Positions 23,203-34,500 of a stretch of 64,000 nt of DNA are shown here, piece by piece; within the stretch, counting starts at the first letter, position 1, and each line of letters opens with the position of its first letter. Below the pieces are notes generated by a model. The model searched no databases. It was given only the letters and a program-made list of their open reading frames with translations, and was not told the DNA's origin. The position numbers and the translations under genes are program-made. Origin of the DNA: Kappaphycus alvarezii (taxonomy: Eukaryota; Rhodophyta; Florideophyceae; Gigartinales; Solieriaceae); contig NADL03000620.1 in the NCBI GenBank assembly GCA_002205965.3, forward strand, positions 2,356,001 to 2,420,000, in the 5' to 3' direction.

Positions 23203-23608
23203 TCACGGAACACTGGTTGGTTTAGTTCCACGCAAAATAGCCGAGGAGAACCCCGCTAACGTCATCGCCCCAGCCTCGTCGCCTTCTGAAACGCATGATA
23301 CGTCTAGCACAAGAGAGGCAGTGGTCCGTGTACTTGACGAAGTCGCAGACGCCTTCGGCGCCGTTCTCCACAGCAAAGGAGTTCCTACCCGCTCCCCACA
23401 GGACAGCTGCAAACTGGCTTTGCTCAACGGCTCCCCATACAAAGCCTCAGCCTCACCCCGACATCAACTATATCACTTACACAGTCCCGAACGTCACAAA
23501 CAGGCCCTCATTCGACGACCACTGCACACAACCTTTACGCATGTCGCCAAGCCTGTGGTCCCATCCTGCGATACCCGTGCCATTAAGAATAGTTGGTCTG
23601 TAGTCTGA
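23203..23608 (+). CDS. Unrecognised open frame, possible retroelement fragment
   Basis: A plus-strand frame (upstream codons continue left of the ATG at 23321) giving IAEENPANVIAPASS, then VVRVLDEVADAFGAVLHS and SPERHKQALIRRPL. The composition is protein-like (balanced, Ala/Ser/His rich) and differs from the AT-rich surroundings, but I recognise no domain. It lies ~270 bp before the LINE B coding fragment on the same strand and could be a more N-terminal part of that element or a separate relic. The stop at 23606-23608 is clear; the true start is not known. Confidence 0.3.
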
Positions 23609-23733
23609 TCGATAGAACTAACAGGTGTAGAACAGTGTACACCGTTCAGAGATATGATAGTCTCCGTAATTTTTTACTCTCAAGGCACTCTCAGACATCA
23701 AGTAGCAAAACACATTACAATAACAGCAGACGG

Positions 23734-23835
23734 TTGCACCATGAAGCAACCTGATGAAAAGTATTGTATTACTGTTGCAGCATGAAGCACCCAGATGATT
23801 CCAGACAAGTAATACAATACCAAGTAATACAATAC
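23734..23835. repeat. Short inverted and tandem repeats
   Basis: GTATTGTATTAC (23761-23772) is repeated as a perfect inverse GTAATACAATAC at 23809-23820 and again at 23824-23835. The 15-mer CAAGTAATACAATAC is in perfect tandem (23806-23835). A further pair of imperfect direct repeats of the form GTTGCA-CATGAAGCA starts near 23734 and 23775. It may be the end of a small transposon or a slippage product. Confidence 0.6.
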
Positions 23836-23876
23836 AAATTCAAATATGACCGATCGTCGTATTCATAGCCATTACT

Positions 23877-25240
23877 TTGGACCTCCTTGCAGAACTACGA
23901 CTACAGACACTCCTACCACGCTCCCACTACCTCGACCACAACGCCGCCCATTCCCTCCAGGAAGAGATCACCCATCACTTGCACCTCTCCCGCTTCTCCT
24001 TGCTATACTCACCGGTCCTATCACCCGATCGTCGCACTTTTTTACTCGTCTGGCCTCCAATGCCTACGCCAATGCTTCCACCCCCTTCTCAACACTCCCA
24101 CCGCCATCCACCGACCTATACTCCGTTGAGATATGGCGCACGACGCCAGACCTTCACTACGGCAACCCAATATTCTGCGGCCTCCATCGTTGACCTACCT
24201 TCTCTAAAGGTAACTGCACTGTTCCCCCTCTCCTCCAAAGCATGGGCCATCACGCAACAACCTGCCAAGGCGTTGAGGGTGCGGTGCGTCGCCACAGCCG
24301 TCTTCCGGATATTCTGTACCCTGAACTTCCAAACCTGGCCATTTCCCTGCCCGTATTTCGTGGGCGGTTCTTTTCCGGTGACCTCCACAAGAGCCCAGCC
24401 GACCGCACAGGGATTAGATGTGACCATTGTCAGCCCTTACTCAGCGCCATATCGCAAGTATACAAACGGAGGTCTCTCGGCATTGACCCGGGCCGAGCTG
24501 CGGAAAGGGAGAGAAAAAGAGACCTCTTATTTCATGATTTCTAGTGGGGGACCAGGCAAGAGCCCCGTGTGGACGTCAGGCGGAGGGGTATGTTCTCTGT
24601 TTTCGGTGATTAATCATGACTGCGGTGTACTGTAAAACAAATGCCGAGACACGTGTCTTAAGCTTCCGGAATTCAGAAATAGGATGCTTCCCTCGGCGGT
24701 CAGCAGTGAAGTTACTCATGTCATGGAGTGCCTGGAGTCCGGTTGGCCCAATTTGTCCGTAAATGTCGATGGCCATAGGTAGAAGCTCCATACCCTCGGC
24801 ATGACAGGGTACGGCATAGTGTTCCCTTTTGCGCTTTTCGGCTCGTTTCATTGCTGAGAGACCTCCATCTGCCTGGTTGTGACATGGTGCGGAGTGAGTA
24901 CTGACAATGGTGACGTAAATTCCCTGTAGTGTGGGCGCGAATAAAGGGTCGTCGATGACGAGGTCCAGTGCGCGTTGCTCGGCTGGGCTCTTGTGAAGGT
25001 CTGCGGCAAAGACTCGGAAAAGGGAATACTACGCGATACCGTGCCACGCCCAAAATATTGATCTTCTACCTACTGCCGTTGATACTGTATCTCCGGGCAA
25101 ATTGGATCAACCGGACCAGGGCTCTTCATGACCTTGGCAACTTTACAGCTGATTGTCGAGAGAGGCACCCCCTCTCTGAAATCTGGAATCTCAAGGCACG
25201 TGTCTCGGCGTTTGTTGTTTACTGCGTTCATGATGAATTA
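23877..25240 (+). mobile_element. LINE family B, 3' coding fragment split by an inverted copy of itself
   Basis: Plus-strand remnant of a second LINE family with the same C-terminal design. Recognisable pieces are LLAELRLQTLLP (~23880), MGHHATTCQG then RRHSRLPDILY (~24242-24310; zinc-binding and HN-like region), LDVTIVSPYSAPY then GGLSALTRAELRKGRE (~24415-24515), and after a gap ALHDLGNFTADCRERHPLSE and ARVSAF (~25110-25210). The middle (about 24560-25053) is occupied by a minus-strand copy of the same family. Several frame breaks are present. The reverse-transcriptase core is absent, so this is a dead, 5'-truncated copy. It ends about 30 bp before the copia-1 5' LTR. Confidence 0.68.
24560..25053 (-). 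mobile_element. LINE family B, inverted nested copy
   Basis: Minus-strand C-terminal fragment reading FTRVFAADLHKSPAEQRALD-like lead residues, VTIVSTHSAPCH (~24890), GGLSAMKRAEKRKREHY (~24830-24880), GMELLPMAIDIYGQIGPTG (~24740-24800), then LHDMSNFTADRRGKHPISEF and TRVSAFVL (~24640-24720). It matches both flanking plus-strand halves at DNA level, so the locus forms a large imperfect palindrome. The minus copy is the better preserved of the two and appears to be the later arrival. Confidence 0.68.
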
Positions 25241-25269
25241 GTGAAAACTGCGCACATACAGTACCCCAG

Positions 25270-25560
25270 TGTCACAATATAATTATTACAGTACAGTACA
25301 GTACAAAGGAAAAGAACGAATCCTCTCCGGGTTGCATTATTATTCTGGGTTGCATTTTAATCATCAAGATACTGTACTGAATCATCGAGAGTCAATGTGC
25401 ATCACTCTCCTAAATGAGGCTACAGTATCCCAAGGCATTTACCTACGTTTCACGCAATATACTCAATGAAGTAAAGTTTCAGTTCAGTATATAAAGGACA
25501 CTCGAGTCCCCTCTGTGGGACACGAGCCAACAACAACTTACCCTTCCCAGAATTTCTGCA
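25270..25560 (+). repeat. Copia-1 5' LTR
   Basis: Begins TGTCACAATATAATTATTAC and ends TTTCTGCA. It carries GTACAGTACAGTAC near its start, a TATATAAAGG promoter-like box about 70 bp from the end, and the CTCGAGTCCC...GGGACACGAG inverted pair. It is shorter than the 3' LTR because a segment of ~90 bp is not shared. Confidence 0.8.
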
Positions 25561-25572
25561 TGGTAGCATTGT
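25561..25572 (+). other. Copia-1 putative primer-binding site
   Basis: TGGTAGCATTG starts directly after the LTR's terminal CA, as expected for a site complementary to a tRNA 3' end (CCA). I cannot say which tRNA. The resemblance to the common TGGTATCA copia site is partial. Confidence 0.5.
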
Positions 25573-25680
25573 ACTGAGTCAGCCTTCCCCGCCGACCTCT
25601 ATCACTCAATAACCACCACCTTTCCATGCCTTCCCCCACACCTTACTATCCTCACCACACAAGTCTACCACATTCTATTT

Positions 25681-25890
25681 TACAGTCGACAGACTTTAAA
25701 CAAGAGTCCTCGGACAATAAACTACAGTCGACAGCCTCTAAATAAGAGTCTCCTTGATTTTAAACTTCCCTGTCCGGAACGACTATAAACACTAGTTCCA
25801 AAGCGGGCACGTGAAATATAAGTGGGTCTTGCTCGAGGGCTGGAGTGCCGAGCAAAGGGAACAAAGTCGACAGACTAAAAACAGTCCTAA
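25681..25890. repeat. Imperfect tandem repeats in the copia-1 leader
   Basis: The unit ACAGTCGACAG followed by an A-rich stretch and AAGAGTC occurs at ~25682 and ~25723 (about 41 bp apart), with a third, looser copy (AAGTCGACAGACTAAAAACA) at ~25863. It lies between the primer site and gag. Its role is unknown; leader repeats may bind host factors or packaging proteins. Confidence 0.6.
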
Positions 25891-28800
25891 GCAACGGAGT
25901 CAACTTGAAGTAATTTGACCTCGTTGACGTGCTGCTTCCACCGGTCGAGCTTGCTCGGCGAATAACGGTGTTGATTGAAAAGATACGGTGGAAAGCGAAG
26001 GAGCGATTTGGCACCGTGTTGGACGGAATACTAGCTTAGAATCACTGTAAAACTTCTCGTAAGAGGCCAGACCGACTTTAAAAGAAGAAAGTCTTGGACT
26101 TAGTAATCTTTCGGAGGAAGCTCCCGTAGAGATAATTTGCACCTGTCTCTATTTTGCGTGGGATAGGTAGTGGTGGCTGAAATTCGCACCAAACCTTGAG
26201 TTTCTAGCCAAGGGCCGAGTGCCCGAATCTAAGCGATCCGTCATATTAGTGTCGGTACGCTATGCTTCACCTGAATTCGCGCCGGGCCGGGTCAGTCCAC
26301 TCAAGAAATCACGACTCACCCGGAGAGTCTCACCGGGGGCATGGGTTCCGACATCCCTAGTTAGAGTTAAGCAAAAAAAAAGAAAACAAAATAAACAAAG
26401 GAAACAAAAAAAGAAAAGAAAATAGAAATAATAACAAAGAAAAAGAAAAAGAAAGAAGTTAGTAGGTAAGTAGAACTGTACACAGCCGTGAAAGCCTAGC
26501 CACTGCAGTGGCCTAGAAACTGCAGTACGCAGAGAAAACAGCTCCCTGTTTCGTGTAAAAAAGTTGGTGCAATGGATACCTCTAAAGATTCTCGAAACCT
26601 TCTTTAAATCGAGCCTCTAGAAAAGCATTCCGACTACATCATGTAGGCGAGGCGAATCAGGGCCATTCTGAGAGCAGAAGATCATGCGATGATGGAATGC
26701 TCGGGGAACCATCAACAAACTCTAAACAGCCTAAAATAAATGGATAAAGCGCTCCGCAAAAGTGAAGAGTGTCATCACTCTGGGCCTTTGAGCCTCTTCC
26801 ATGCTCAGGTCAGAATTGTCACAGATGGTGACTCAAAACCGCTTTTAATCTTTGGAATGAGCTGAAGCGCATCTACATAGCTTCTAAGACAAGCCATTCA
26901 AAATATCCGAAACAGATTGGACACGCTCGTACTCGACGAAAATTGGATTGGCACAGACACGTTCCAGTTCAATGGTATCTGTGGAGAACTTCCAACATAT
27001 GACGAAGAATTAACAGAGCGGGAGAAGACGTACAAACTCATTAGGTCTCTTTCTCTGTCTTTTGAAGCCTTCTCCATGGTTTCCACGATTACTAACGCTT
27101 CATTCCAGGACGTCGTGAATGCTGTTCAAGCGGAACTTGCTGAAGGATGAACCCGAACAACCCTCATAACGCTCATCGAAGGCAAGAATTCATCCAAGCG
27201 AGCATGGTCTATGGCACACGAGGAACGTTAGAGGACATGGGAGGAGTTTCTCACACGCCAGAGCAGACATTTTCGTGGAAGAGGTCGCGGTAGACCCGCA
27301 CTGGGCAAATCAGACCACCAGGGAACTTCCATTACTGCAGCAAACGCGGCCATTTCATTAACATCTGTCGGAAACGCCTCGAGGATGAGCGAAATGGGCG
27401 CATTCGGAAACCCCGCCGTGGACATGGAGGAAGCGTCATTATTCGCAGGCTGACCGGGGATGGAACCCACAAAGTAACCAAGAACACTGGGGATCCTAAC
27501 ACTCCAATCGTCTCCTATGCCTTCAGCAAACACCGCCGTGGCCCTCAATAATACGGATAACTTGCTTATCCACAGAATCTGACCGAATTCCAACAAGTTC
27601 AAGCTTCGATGGGGAGCCTCGCTACCGCGCAATATGGCAAAAGGCAAGTTCGAAGTCAGGTGGCAAAAATGGGATGACGAAAAACGATACCGCTCTCATG
27701 GACTCTGGTGCAACACACCATTTCTTCCATAGTCGTTCCTCATTTAAGTCCTACAGCCCAATTGCCAAAGAAACTGTGCAGGCAGCAGCTGAACTTCACA
27801 CCTCCTCGGTAAGGGCCTAGTTGTTACCATTGACGGGGGACATATGTCGAAGCCTATCATGCACCTCATTTGAAACAAACATCCTGGCTGTTAACTTGCT
27901 CACGAAACACTTCAACGTGATATTCTCAGAGTCTCTGTTCCAACGCAATGGATGCTTTATCTTTAAATACGGCTCCTTGGGCATTGAAGACATTGTCTGG
28001 GTTATCGAATGTGTTGACGGACTCTACCCTTAGAGTTAAGCATTACCCGAAGCAAGATAACAAAGCCGCAAAGGAATTTCCCGAAAGGGAGGTCATGAAA
28101 TGGCATCGGAAAACTGGACACGTCGCGACACATCGGTATATGCAGCTATCTCGCCAGCGCTCCAATGTACCGTCCTTTCGATTGCTCACACTCGACAGCA
28201 TGAATGTGTTCCATGTCTGACCGAAAAGCAAGAAAGGACCCCATCAAACCAGCGATGAGCAGGACACTGCAGCCACTCAGCGAGGTTCAAAGATGTATCT
28301 GGTACGTTCACTAGCTCTATAGGAGATAACAAATACGCGTTCACTTCTAGAACCGTACACTGCAAAATACGACGTTGTGATGATCAAAAGAAGATCTGAG
28401 CTCCCTGCAATAGTTTGTAATTACAAAGTATAGCAGAAAATCACTTTTTGACCTCTAACTACAAATTTCGGAGAATTCGCTTTGATCGAGCTGGTGAACA
28501 CATGAGCAAAGGGATGATGAATTTCCTCAATTCCATCAGGAATTGAAGAGAACCTCTCCTCCACGAGCACCTGAGAGCAATGGCGCTGCTGAACGTCTCG
28601 TCCAAGAGCACTGGAACAAGGGCTAGAGTCTTACTATACGACAGTGATCTCCCACATAACCTATGGGGCGAGGCTTTAAAGCATGCAAACTGGCTACGTA
28701 ATAGGCTTCGGCTTCTAGGTCAATGGCAATATTACGATCCAACTTTGGGATCCTAGTATAGAGATAGATTTTCCATCACTGCTGATTTTCGGTCAACCAG

Positions 28801-30270
28801 GGTACGCATTCATTTATCGTAATCACGCGGAGCAAGCCAAAAAGCTAAAACCTCGTTCCGAACCCGGACACTTCGTCGGGATGGAATCAGACACGAGGCT
28901 GATTAGGGTATATATTCCAGAATCCCAGTCTGTTAAAGTCATCAGGAGGGCCGACTTCACCACGATATCAAACAAACAGCTCCCAGGAATTTCTTCCTTG
29001 CTTGATGGTCTTGCACGACAGCACGAGATTGAAGTCTCCAACGGAGACTGCATAGATTCAGGACAGAAAAACCTAATCCAATGTATGACTTTCGCGCATC
29101 AACAGCGGGATGGACAATCATTCGTTCTCCACTGGGAATTCTGACCGACCAAAACGCGCTATGCAAGGACCCTTCTGCGGGCATATGGAATGGACCGGTC
29201 AAACGCTGTCCTGACTCCACTCCTGATGGACGTCAAACTGCTGGTTCCAGCAGGACATGGGTACTCGAGACTGAATGGGAATGAAAATCACGCTTATCGA
29301 AGCATAATTGGCGGATTACTCTACTTAGCCGTTTCTACCAGACCTGACTTGTCATTACCCATGTCTGCATTGGCCCGTCAAGTCTATGCCCGACTGAGCA
29401 TCATGCAAAGCTAGTTAAACGTCTCATTCGCTATCTACACGGGACTAGTCGCTTGGTACTCCACTATACTAGCACGTACGGTATCACAGCAGATTCTATC
29501 GGTGCTTCCGTTGATGCAGAGGGCGGATGTGTGAACACCAGGCTATCAACAACTGGGTTCATGGTCGACATCAACGGTTCACCAATCTACTGGAAGTCGA
29601 AGCGGCAGACCGTAATAGAAAAATCTACCAATGAATTCTATATGTTCCACTCGAAGCTTACGGAAAAGAGTTATCCTAGATAAGAAAAATCTTCTGGGAA
29701 ATATGTCACCAAGCCACTTGGACTGAAGGTCGCCACTTCTGCCCAATTGATATCAACTCAGACAGTACAGTGGCCATTCCAATGGCTTCGGCTGACCATT
29801 TGACGCCCAAGAACAAGCAAATTTATCTCAGGGTACACAAGGTTAAAGAACTGATCCGTGATAGCATCATCAAGCTGAGGCACATTCGCTCTAATCACAA
29901 CAAGGCGGATCTACTCACAAATCCAATGCCAAAAGACGCTTTGGAACAGATGAATATCTTGTGGCACTTGGATAGCTACGGGACCTTTTAGTGGAAATTA
30001 TTTCTTTATTTAGTTCAACTCTTTATGTATAAGCTGCAGTAAGTGAAACAAGCTGCAGTAGCCGAAACAATTCATGGAAAAATGAAACAGCAACAGAAGA
30101 GTGAAAAAAGCAGCAGCAGGAAAGAAAGTGAAGCAGCAGCAGAAAAACAAATGAAACAGCAGCAGGTAAAAAATTCGAATCCAAAAGAAAATCAGAAGCA
30201 GCCGAACAAAAAGCACCAGAGGCAGCTGGGGCCCCAGTCTGAATAGATGATTTGTCCTTCCAAGGGGGCG

Positions 30271-30624
30271 TGTCACAATATAATTATTACAGTACAGTAC
30301 AGTACAAAGCGAAAGAACGAATACTCTCCTGGGTTGTATTTTAATTATCAGGATACTGTACTGAATCATCGAGGGTCAATGTGCATCACTCTTCTGAATG
30401 AGGCTACATTATCCCATTGCAGTTGCCTGTGTTTCGGCTTCCCGCCAATCCTTTACATTGTAAGCCCTTACCATCACGACATCCCTCAGGGAACAGCTGA
30501 CCATATTTTTCATGCATTAAAAACACACAAATTTACCCCTTATGTTTCACGCATTATATAAAGGACACTCGAGTCCCCTCTGTGGGACTCGAGCCAACAA
30601 CTTAACCTTCCCAGAATTTCTACT
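30271..30624 (+). repeat. Copia-1 3' LTR
   Basis: Begins TGTCACAATATAATTATTAC after a purine-rich AAGGGGGCG. It contains a TATATAAAGG box (~30555-30564) followed by a perfect 10-bp hairpin, CTCGAGTCCC (30568-30577) with GGGACTCGAG (30584-30593), which would lie at or just after the transcript start. A ~90 bp segment is absent from the 5' LTR. Confidence 0.8.
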
Positions 30625-31097
30625 CCCAGCACCTGACCTCCAGACTGGGCTCATGCGTAATCCCTCCCATAACTCTGAAATAGTTAAAGGATATTATTAT
30701 TTTTATTATTCTTCTGTCAAATAAATTTAAATATTATGCAAAAAGAACGTCTCAGAGTTCTGCTGGTCCCAATGCCGAACGAGGTCTGTCTAGAATTGCT
30801 GAGTACATCGATCGACGGAAAGGCAGTAGCCCTGCCTTCGAGCGCGATCGCTTCTTCACGATTATCAGTTCGCTCATACAACAACGAACTTCTGTCGCGA
30901 TCAACCGACGAAAACTCAACAGCTCCTGGCTCGGATAGATATTTACCCTTTTGAGGGCCACTATCCCCCCCTTTCCTGCTTGGTAAAGTCTTTTTCTCTT
31001 CACAGGGGGGGAAATTGGGTTTACTTGAATGGTTTGGTATACTTAATTTTCCTGCTAAGAGCAATCGCAGACTAGGACTACTGTAAGTAGTGTAACC
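30625..31097. other. Short spacer between the two copia elements
   Basis: About 470 bp separating copia-1 from copia-2. It holds several short overlapping frames but nothing I recognise. Neither a gene nor a third LTR is evident. Confidence 0.4.
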
Positions 31098-31505
31098 TGT
31101 TGTACAGTGCATACTGTACAAACGGTCTTGTCCAATCGCGGGCCACGACTACAGTGACTTGGCAAATTCGATGACTTGTGCCGTATTTGACAGGTGGCAG
31201 TACTGGTGTATGGTGCTACCGGTAATACAGTGCTGTACTTATCGAGCTGTTACCACTCCTATATTTCCATGCAAACGGCTATAGAAGGCAGAGATCTCCG
31301 CCCGATCGGGGCGATAGGAGGGAGAAGAGAGGATAGGAAAAAGCGGTCAATCGGACTACCTACCTACCTGTGTGTCAACTATCTATGGCGATCGGCCTAA
31401 TTAATCACACCAAATACGGGACTGCAACGGCATCCCGGGGGCTTTTGTACCCGTTCACTGTGCCTTCCTTCCTCGCTCACCCTCGCTGACACTACGCATA
31501 CTACA
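31098..31505 (+). repeat. Copia-2 5' LTR
   Basis: 408 bp, TGTTGTACAGTG...CATACTACA. It opens with a palindrome (TTGTACAGT, four bases, ACTGTACAA). It differs from the 3' LTR at only two positions that I can find. Confidence 0.9.
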
Positions 31506-31518
31506 GTTATGGGCCCAG
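31506..31518 (+). other. Copia-2 primer-binding site, half-tRNA(iMet) type
   Basis: GTTATGGGCCCAG follows the 5' LTR with no gap. It is complementary to the anticodon stem-loop of eukaryotic initiator tRNA-Met (CTGGGCCCATAAC), not to a tRNA 3' end. Drosophila copia and yeast Ty5 are known to prime from a cleaved half of this tRNA. The ATG within the site (31509-31511) may also be the gag start. Confidence 0.75.
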
Positions 31519-34500
31519 GGAAGGACTTCGAGAAAGGTTTTGGCATGATGAACCCTCCGGTATTCGAACCGGATCAAGAACTTCTCGTGTGTGGGAAGAA
31601 GGTTGCGAGCTTGGTTGATTGATTGCAACTGATGCAGAAAAGGGAGAAGATAAGTTCTACAAAACGGGTTTCCATACTCTTGGACGTCAGCTCTATGACG
31701 AGGTCTTCGCTAAGCTCAGAAGAGTCTTTGACGAAGCACATGCGTAAGGCAATATCAACTACAAGCAGGATGACCAGGTCATGGCTGTCCAGGAGATTGT
31801 AGACTTGATCGCACAGTATCCTCCCATCTCTGTTGTTACGCGCCTCATTGACTATTTCAATAATGTCATTTTTTGCAGACTCAAGAACGGTGAGGACTTG
31901 AACCGCTATGTCTCAGGGTTCGTGGGTTCGCCGCCGAACCTTGATGAAAGCCGGCTCAACCAGTCAATCTCAAATCGGAGAAGCACTGGCAATAACCCTG
32001 CTCAATAACGCCGCTCTCTTAGAAGCGTCCCTGCCCAACGCCAAGCTCCGACTTATGGAATGGCGGAAGAAAGAAGCAAGGGAACGATAGGCGCTGAGAA
32101 AAAGTTCACATTGACTTTGTATGAGGCACAGAAGATATCTTTGAGTACCAGAAAGCTTACTGTTTCGATTGCAAGAGCCACTGTGAGTTCCAGTTGTACG
32201 GAAAACTCTCCATCAGGAAGGTGACGGGTCGGTTCTGTGATATTGTCGAGATGTCAAGCCCATCTTCGATAATATCAAGAAACTAAATGGTATCGAGATA
32301 TAGCCAAATCCATTGCTTCCTCTGGTCTTCGTTGCACCTTAAGTCTGGATGACGCGGCAGATGTACTCCGCTCTCTTGCTCAGACTACCAACAGAACTGA
32401 ATCCTCGGTAACAAAGGCTAAATTGAGTCTGCAGTTGACCATAGAGTTAGAAGTTTCTTTGGAAGTCAAGAGAATGGTCAACGAGAGTCAAGGATCAGAA
32501 AACAGTCAACTATCGCGATTTCAACGGAAAGAAGCGGAAGACTTACTCAACGACGGCGATAATTACAAATCCGATCGGGATGCAAGAGGAAGAAGTCAAC
32601 AATGCTGGCGGAACTCGTCGGAGAAGCCTGCATGGACTGTGGAAGTAAGGACCACGCTCGAGGTGATTTGAAGTGCCAGCATCCGAGCTTTGCAACTTTG
32701 AAGATCGAGAAGCAAAAGATCGCCATGACGAAGATTCCGAAAGAAACAGAATATCTGAAAACTTCAATGGGTATTTTCGCCCGGGCTCCAAGCATTCCAA
32801 GGGCAAAGAGCCTGGTAAGCGGAATCCCTACCAAGTCCAATATGATGCAATTGCACGACGACACAAATCCTATATTGGACGGGGTTTCCCCAAATCGGTT
32901 GGCGGAATAAAGTCAGCGGTGCGCTGTCTTTGGCGATGGCATCGAATTCAAGTTGGATCCTCTAGATTGTAGGAAATTGTACCACGGTTACGGTGAGAAT
33001 CGCAGCGATGCGAAGGTCACATCGGTACATGGAGACTTCCTCTTGAAGACTTGAAAGGGAATAAAATCGTTATTCCGTTCTACGTCAGGAAGGGCAATGG
33101 TCCTCTTCTACTTGGAAATTGTGTCTAGAGCAAGTCAGATGTACTCAATTCACAAATACCTCGTGTTCTTATAATACCACCAGGTGTTTTCGAGGGATTG
33201 GATCGCAAAACAGTGCTTCCAATCTACGTTGCTAAAGGTAGAGAAACTCGAACTCACCTTCATGTTGTCATGAGCCAAATATCCAAAGTCTAAAGCTATT
33301 TAGCGACACAGCGGGCTCTGTTTGGAACAAAGAAGATTGTGACAATCACAGTAACAAAAACTCACGCTTCATGGAAAATTCTGCGAAATACTTCTCATCA
33401 AAACTTCTTCACCTGTACTCGCACTTACTCTGAAGGACATGAAAGATCTTTGCAAACGGGGCGGAGTTCTTTCTCCAGTCTTGAGAAGCTCTAGAAGCAG
33501 TTGTGCAAAGTTCTCTAGCTGCAAGACGACTGGAAGGCCACTCAACGTGTGCAAGATAACCTTGCAGTCCACTTCGAACCTTTAACGAGGAAGTGCAAAT
33601 CGATTTCATGTACGTGGTTGAATTAACGAAGTACCCAATATTCCATATGAAAGATCTGGCTTCACGCTTTTGTAACGCAGTCGTTGTGTTGACCAGGGAT
33701 ATGGAAGAAGCTGCAAGGCTCCTTGAAACTCACTGGATCGCGGTGAATGGAGCGCCTGCATCAATATCGTTTGATCAGGAATTCGACAATGATGATTTTT
33801 GCAAAACGTTGCAAAAATGGCATCAAACCGAAACCTCGCCCTGCGAGGAGACACAGCAAAATTGGTTCAGTGGAAAGTGCAAACTTCACTCTGCGTCAGA
33901 TGTCACTGCGTATTCTCAAGGATGCAATTCACGAACGAAACACGAAGGGTTCTTCGTTCACAGCTCAAGAAATAGTCTCAAGAGCTGTTCTTGCGACAAT
34001 CTTCTTCGTGGAAACAATCGTGTCAGTTCCTTTGAACTTGCAAGAGATACAACCATCCATTCTTGGTCTACCACAGATGCCAGCGGACTCCGAGTTAATT
34101 GACGCAAATTATGAGCAAGTTGCACGCCATACGCTCTCAAAAGTGCTGGAATCTCGATCACTCAAAGCTGTTCCTTCAAACATTCTCACACGGGGAACTC
34201 CAGTATATTTCTTTGAGAACCAAACAAAGCATGGCATTTGGAATTTGGGATACGTCCAAAACACAAAAGAATATTTCGTGGAGTTAACTCGGAGCAAATA
34301 CGGAAACGGTAAACGGCTGAAAGTGGCATACGAGGACATACTGCTTACCCATCTTCATCCCTTTTGCAAGTTTTGGACAGTATCGAACATTCAGAACAAG
34401 GACAGGAGAATCAGAACCCGTTTGATGAAGAAGGCGATTCTGTTGCTGCTGCACCCATTCTGTCTGCTTCTGCGCAGAGACCAATACCATAGATTGAAAA

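Larger units (their letters stand above)
25270..30624 (+). mobile_element. Copia-1: old Ty1/copia LTR retrotransposon, broken
   Basis: A Ty1/copia-family fossil bounded by two LTRs (25270-25560 and 30271-30624) and by a possible 5-bp target duplication CCCAG (25265-25269 and 30625-30629). A primer-site-like TGGTAGCATTG follows the 5' LTR at once. Internal parts in copia order: a long leader with tandem repeats and an A/G-rich tract (25.6-26.5 kb), gag (~26.9-27.3 kb), protease-like DSGA (~27.7 kb), pre-integrase and integrase (~28.05-28.7 kb), reverse transcriptase remnants (~28.8-29.4 kb), RNase H (~29.45-29.95 kb), a Q/K-rich low-complexity stretch (30.03-30.24 kb) and a G-rich tract before the 3' LTR. 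Coding parts are interrupted at many places, on the order of ten or more. LTRs agree at roughly 90% by eye where alignable, with two larger indels, so it is clearly older than copia-2. It inserted beside or into LINE B. Confidence 0.82.

Noticed and set aside
23877-25240. Twin-priming inversion as the origin of the LINE B palindrome
   Set aside because: Twin priming gives adjoining non-overlapping halves, whereas the inverted part repeats content present in both flanking halves.
31550-31572. tRNA T-arm-like GGTATTCGAACCGG
   Set aside because: It lies inside the copia-2 gag region just after the primer site, and no cloverleaf can be completed.
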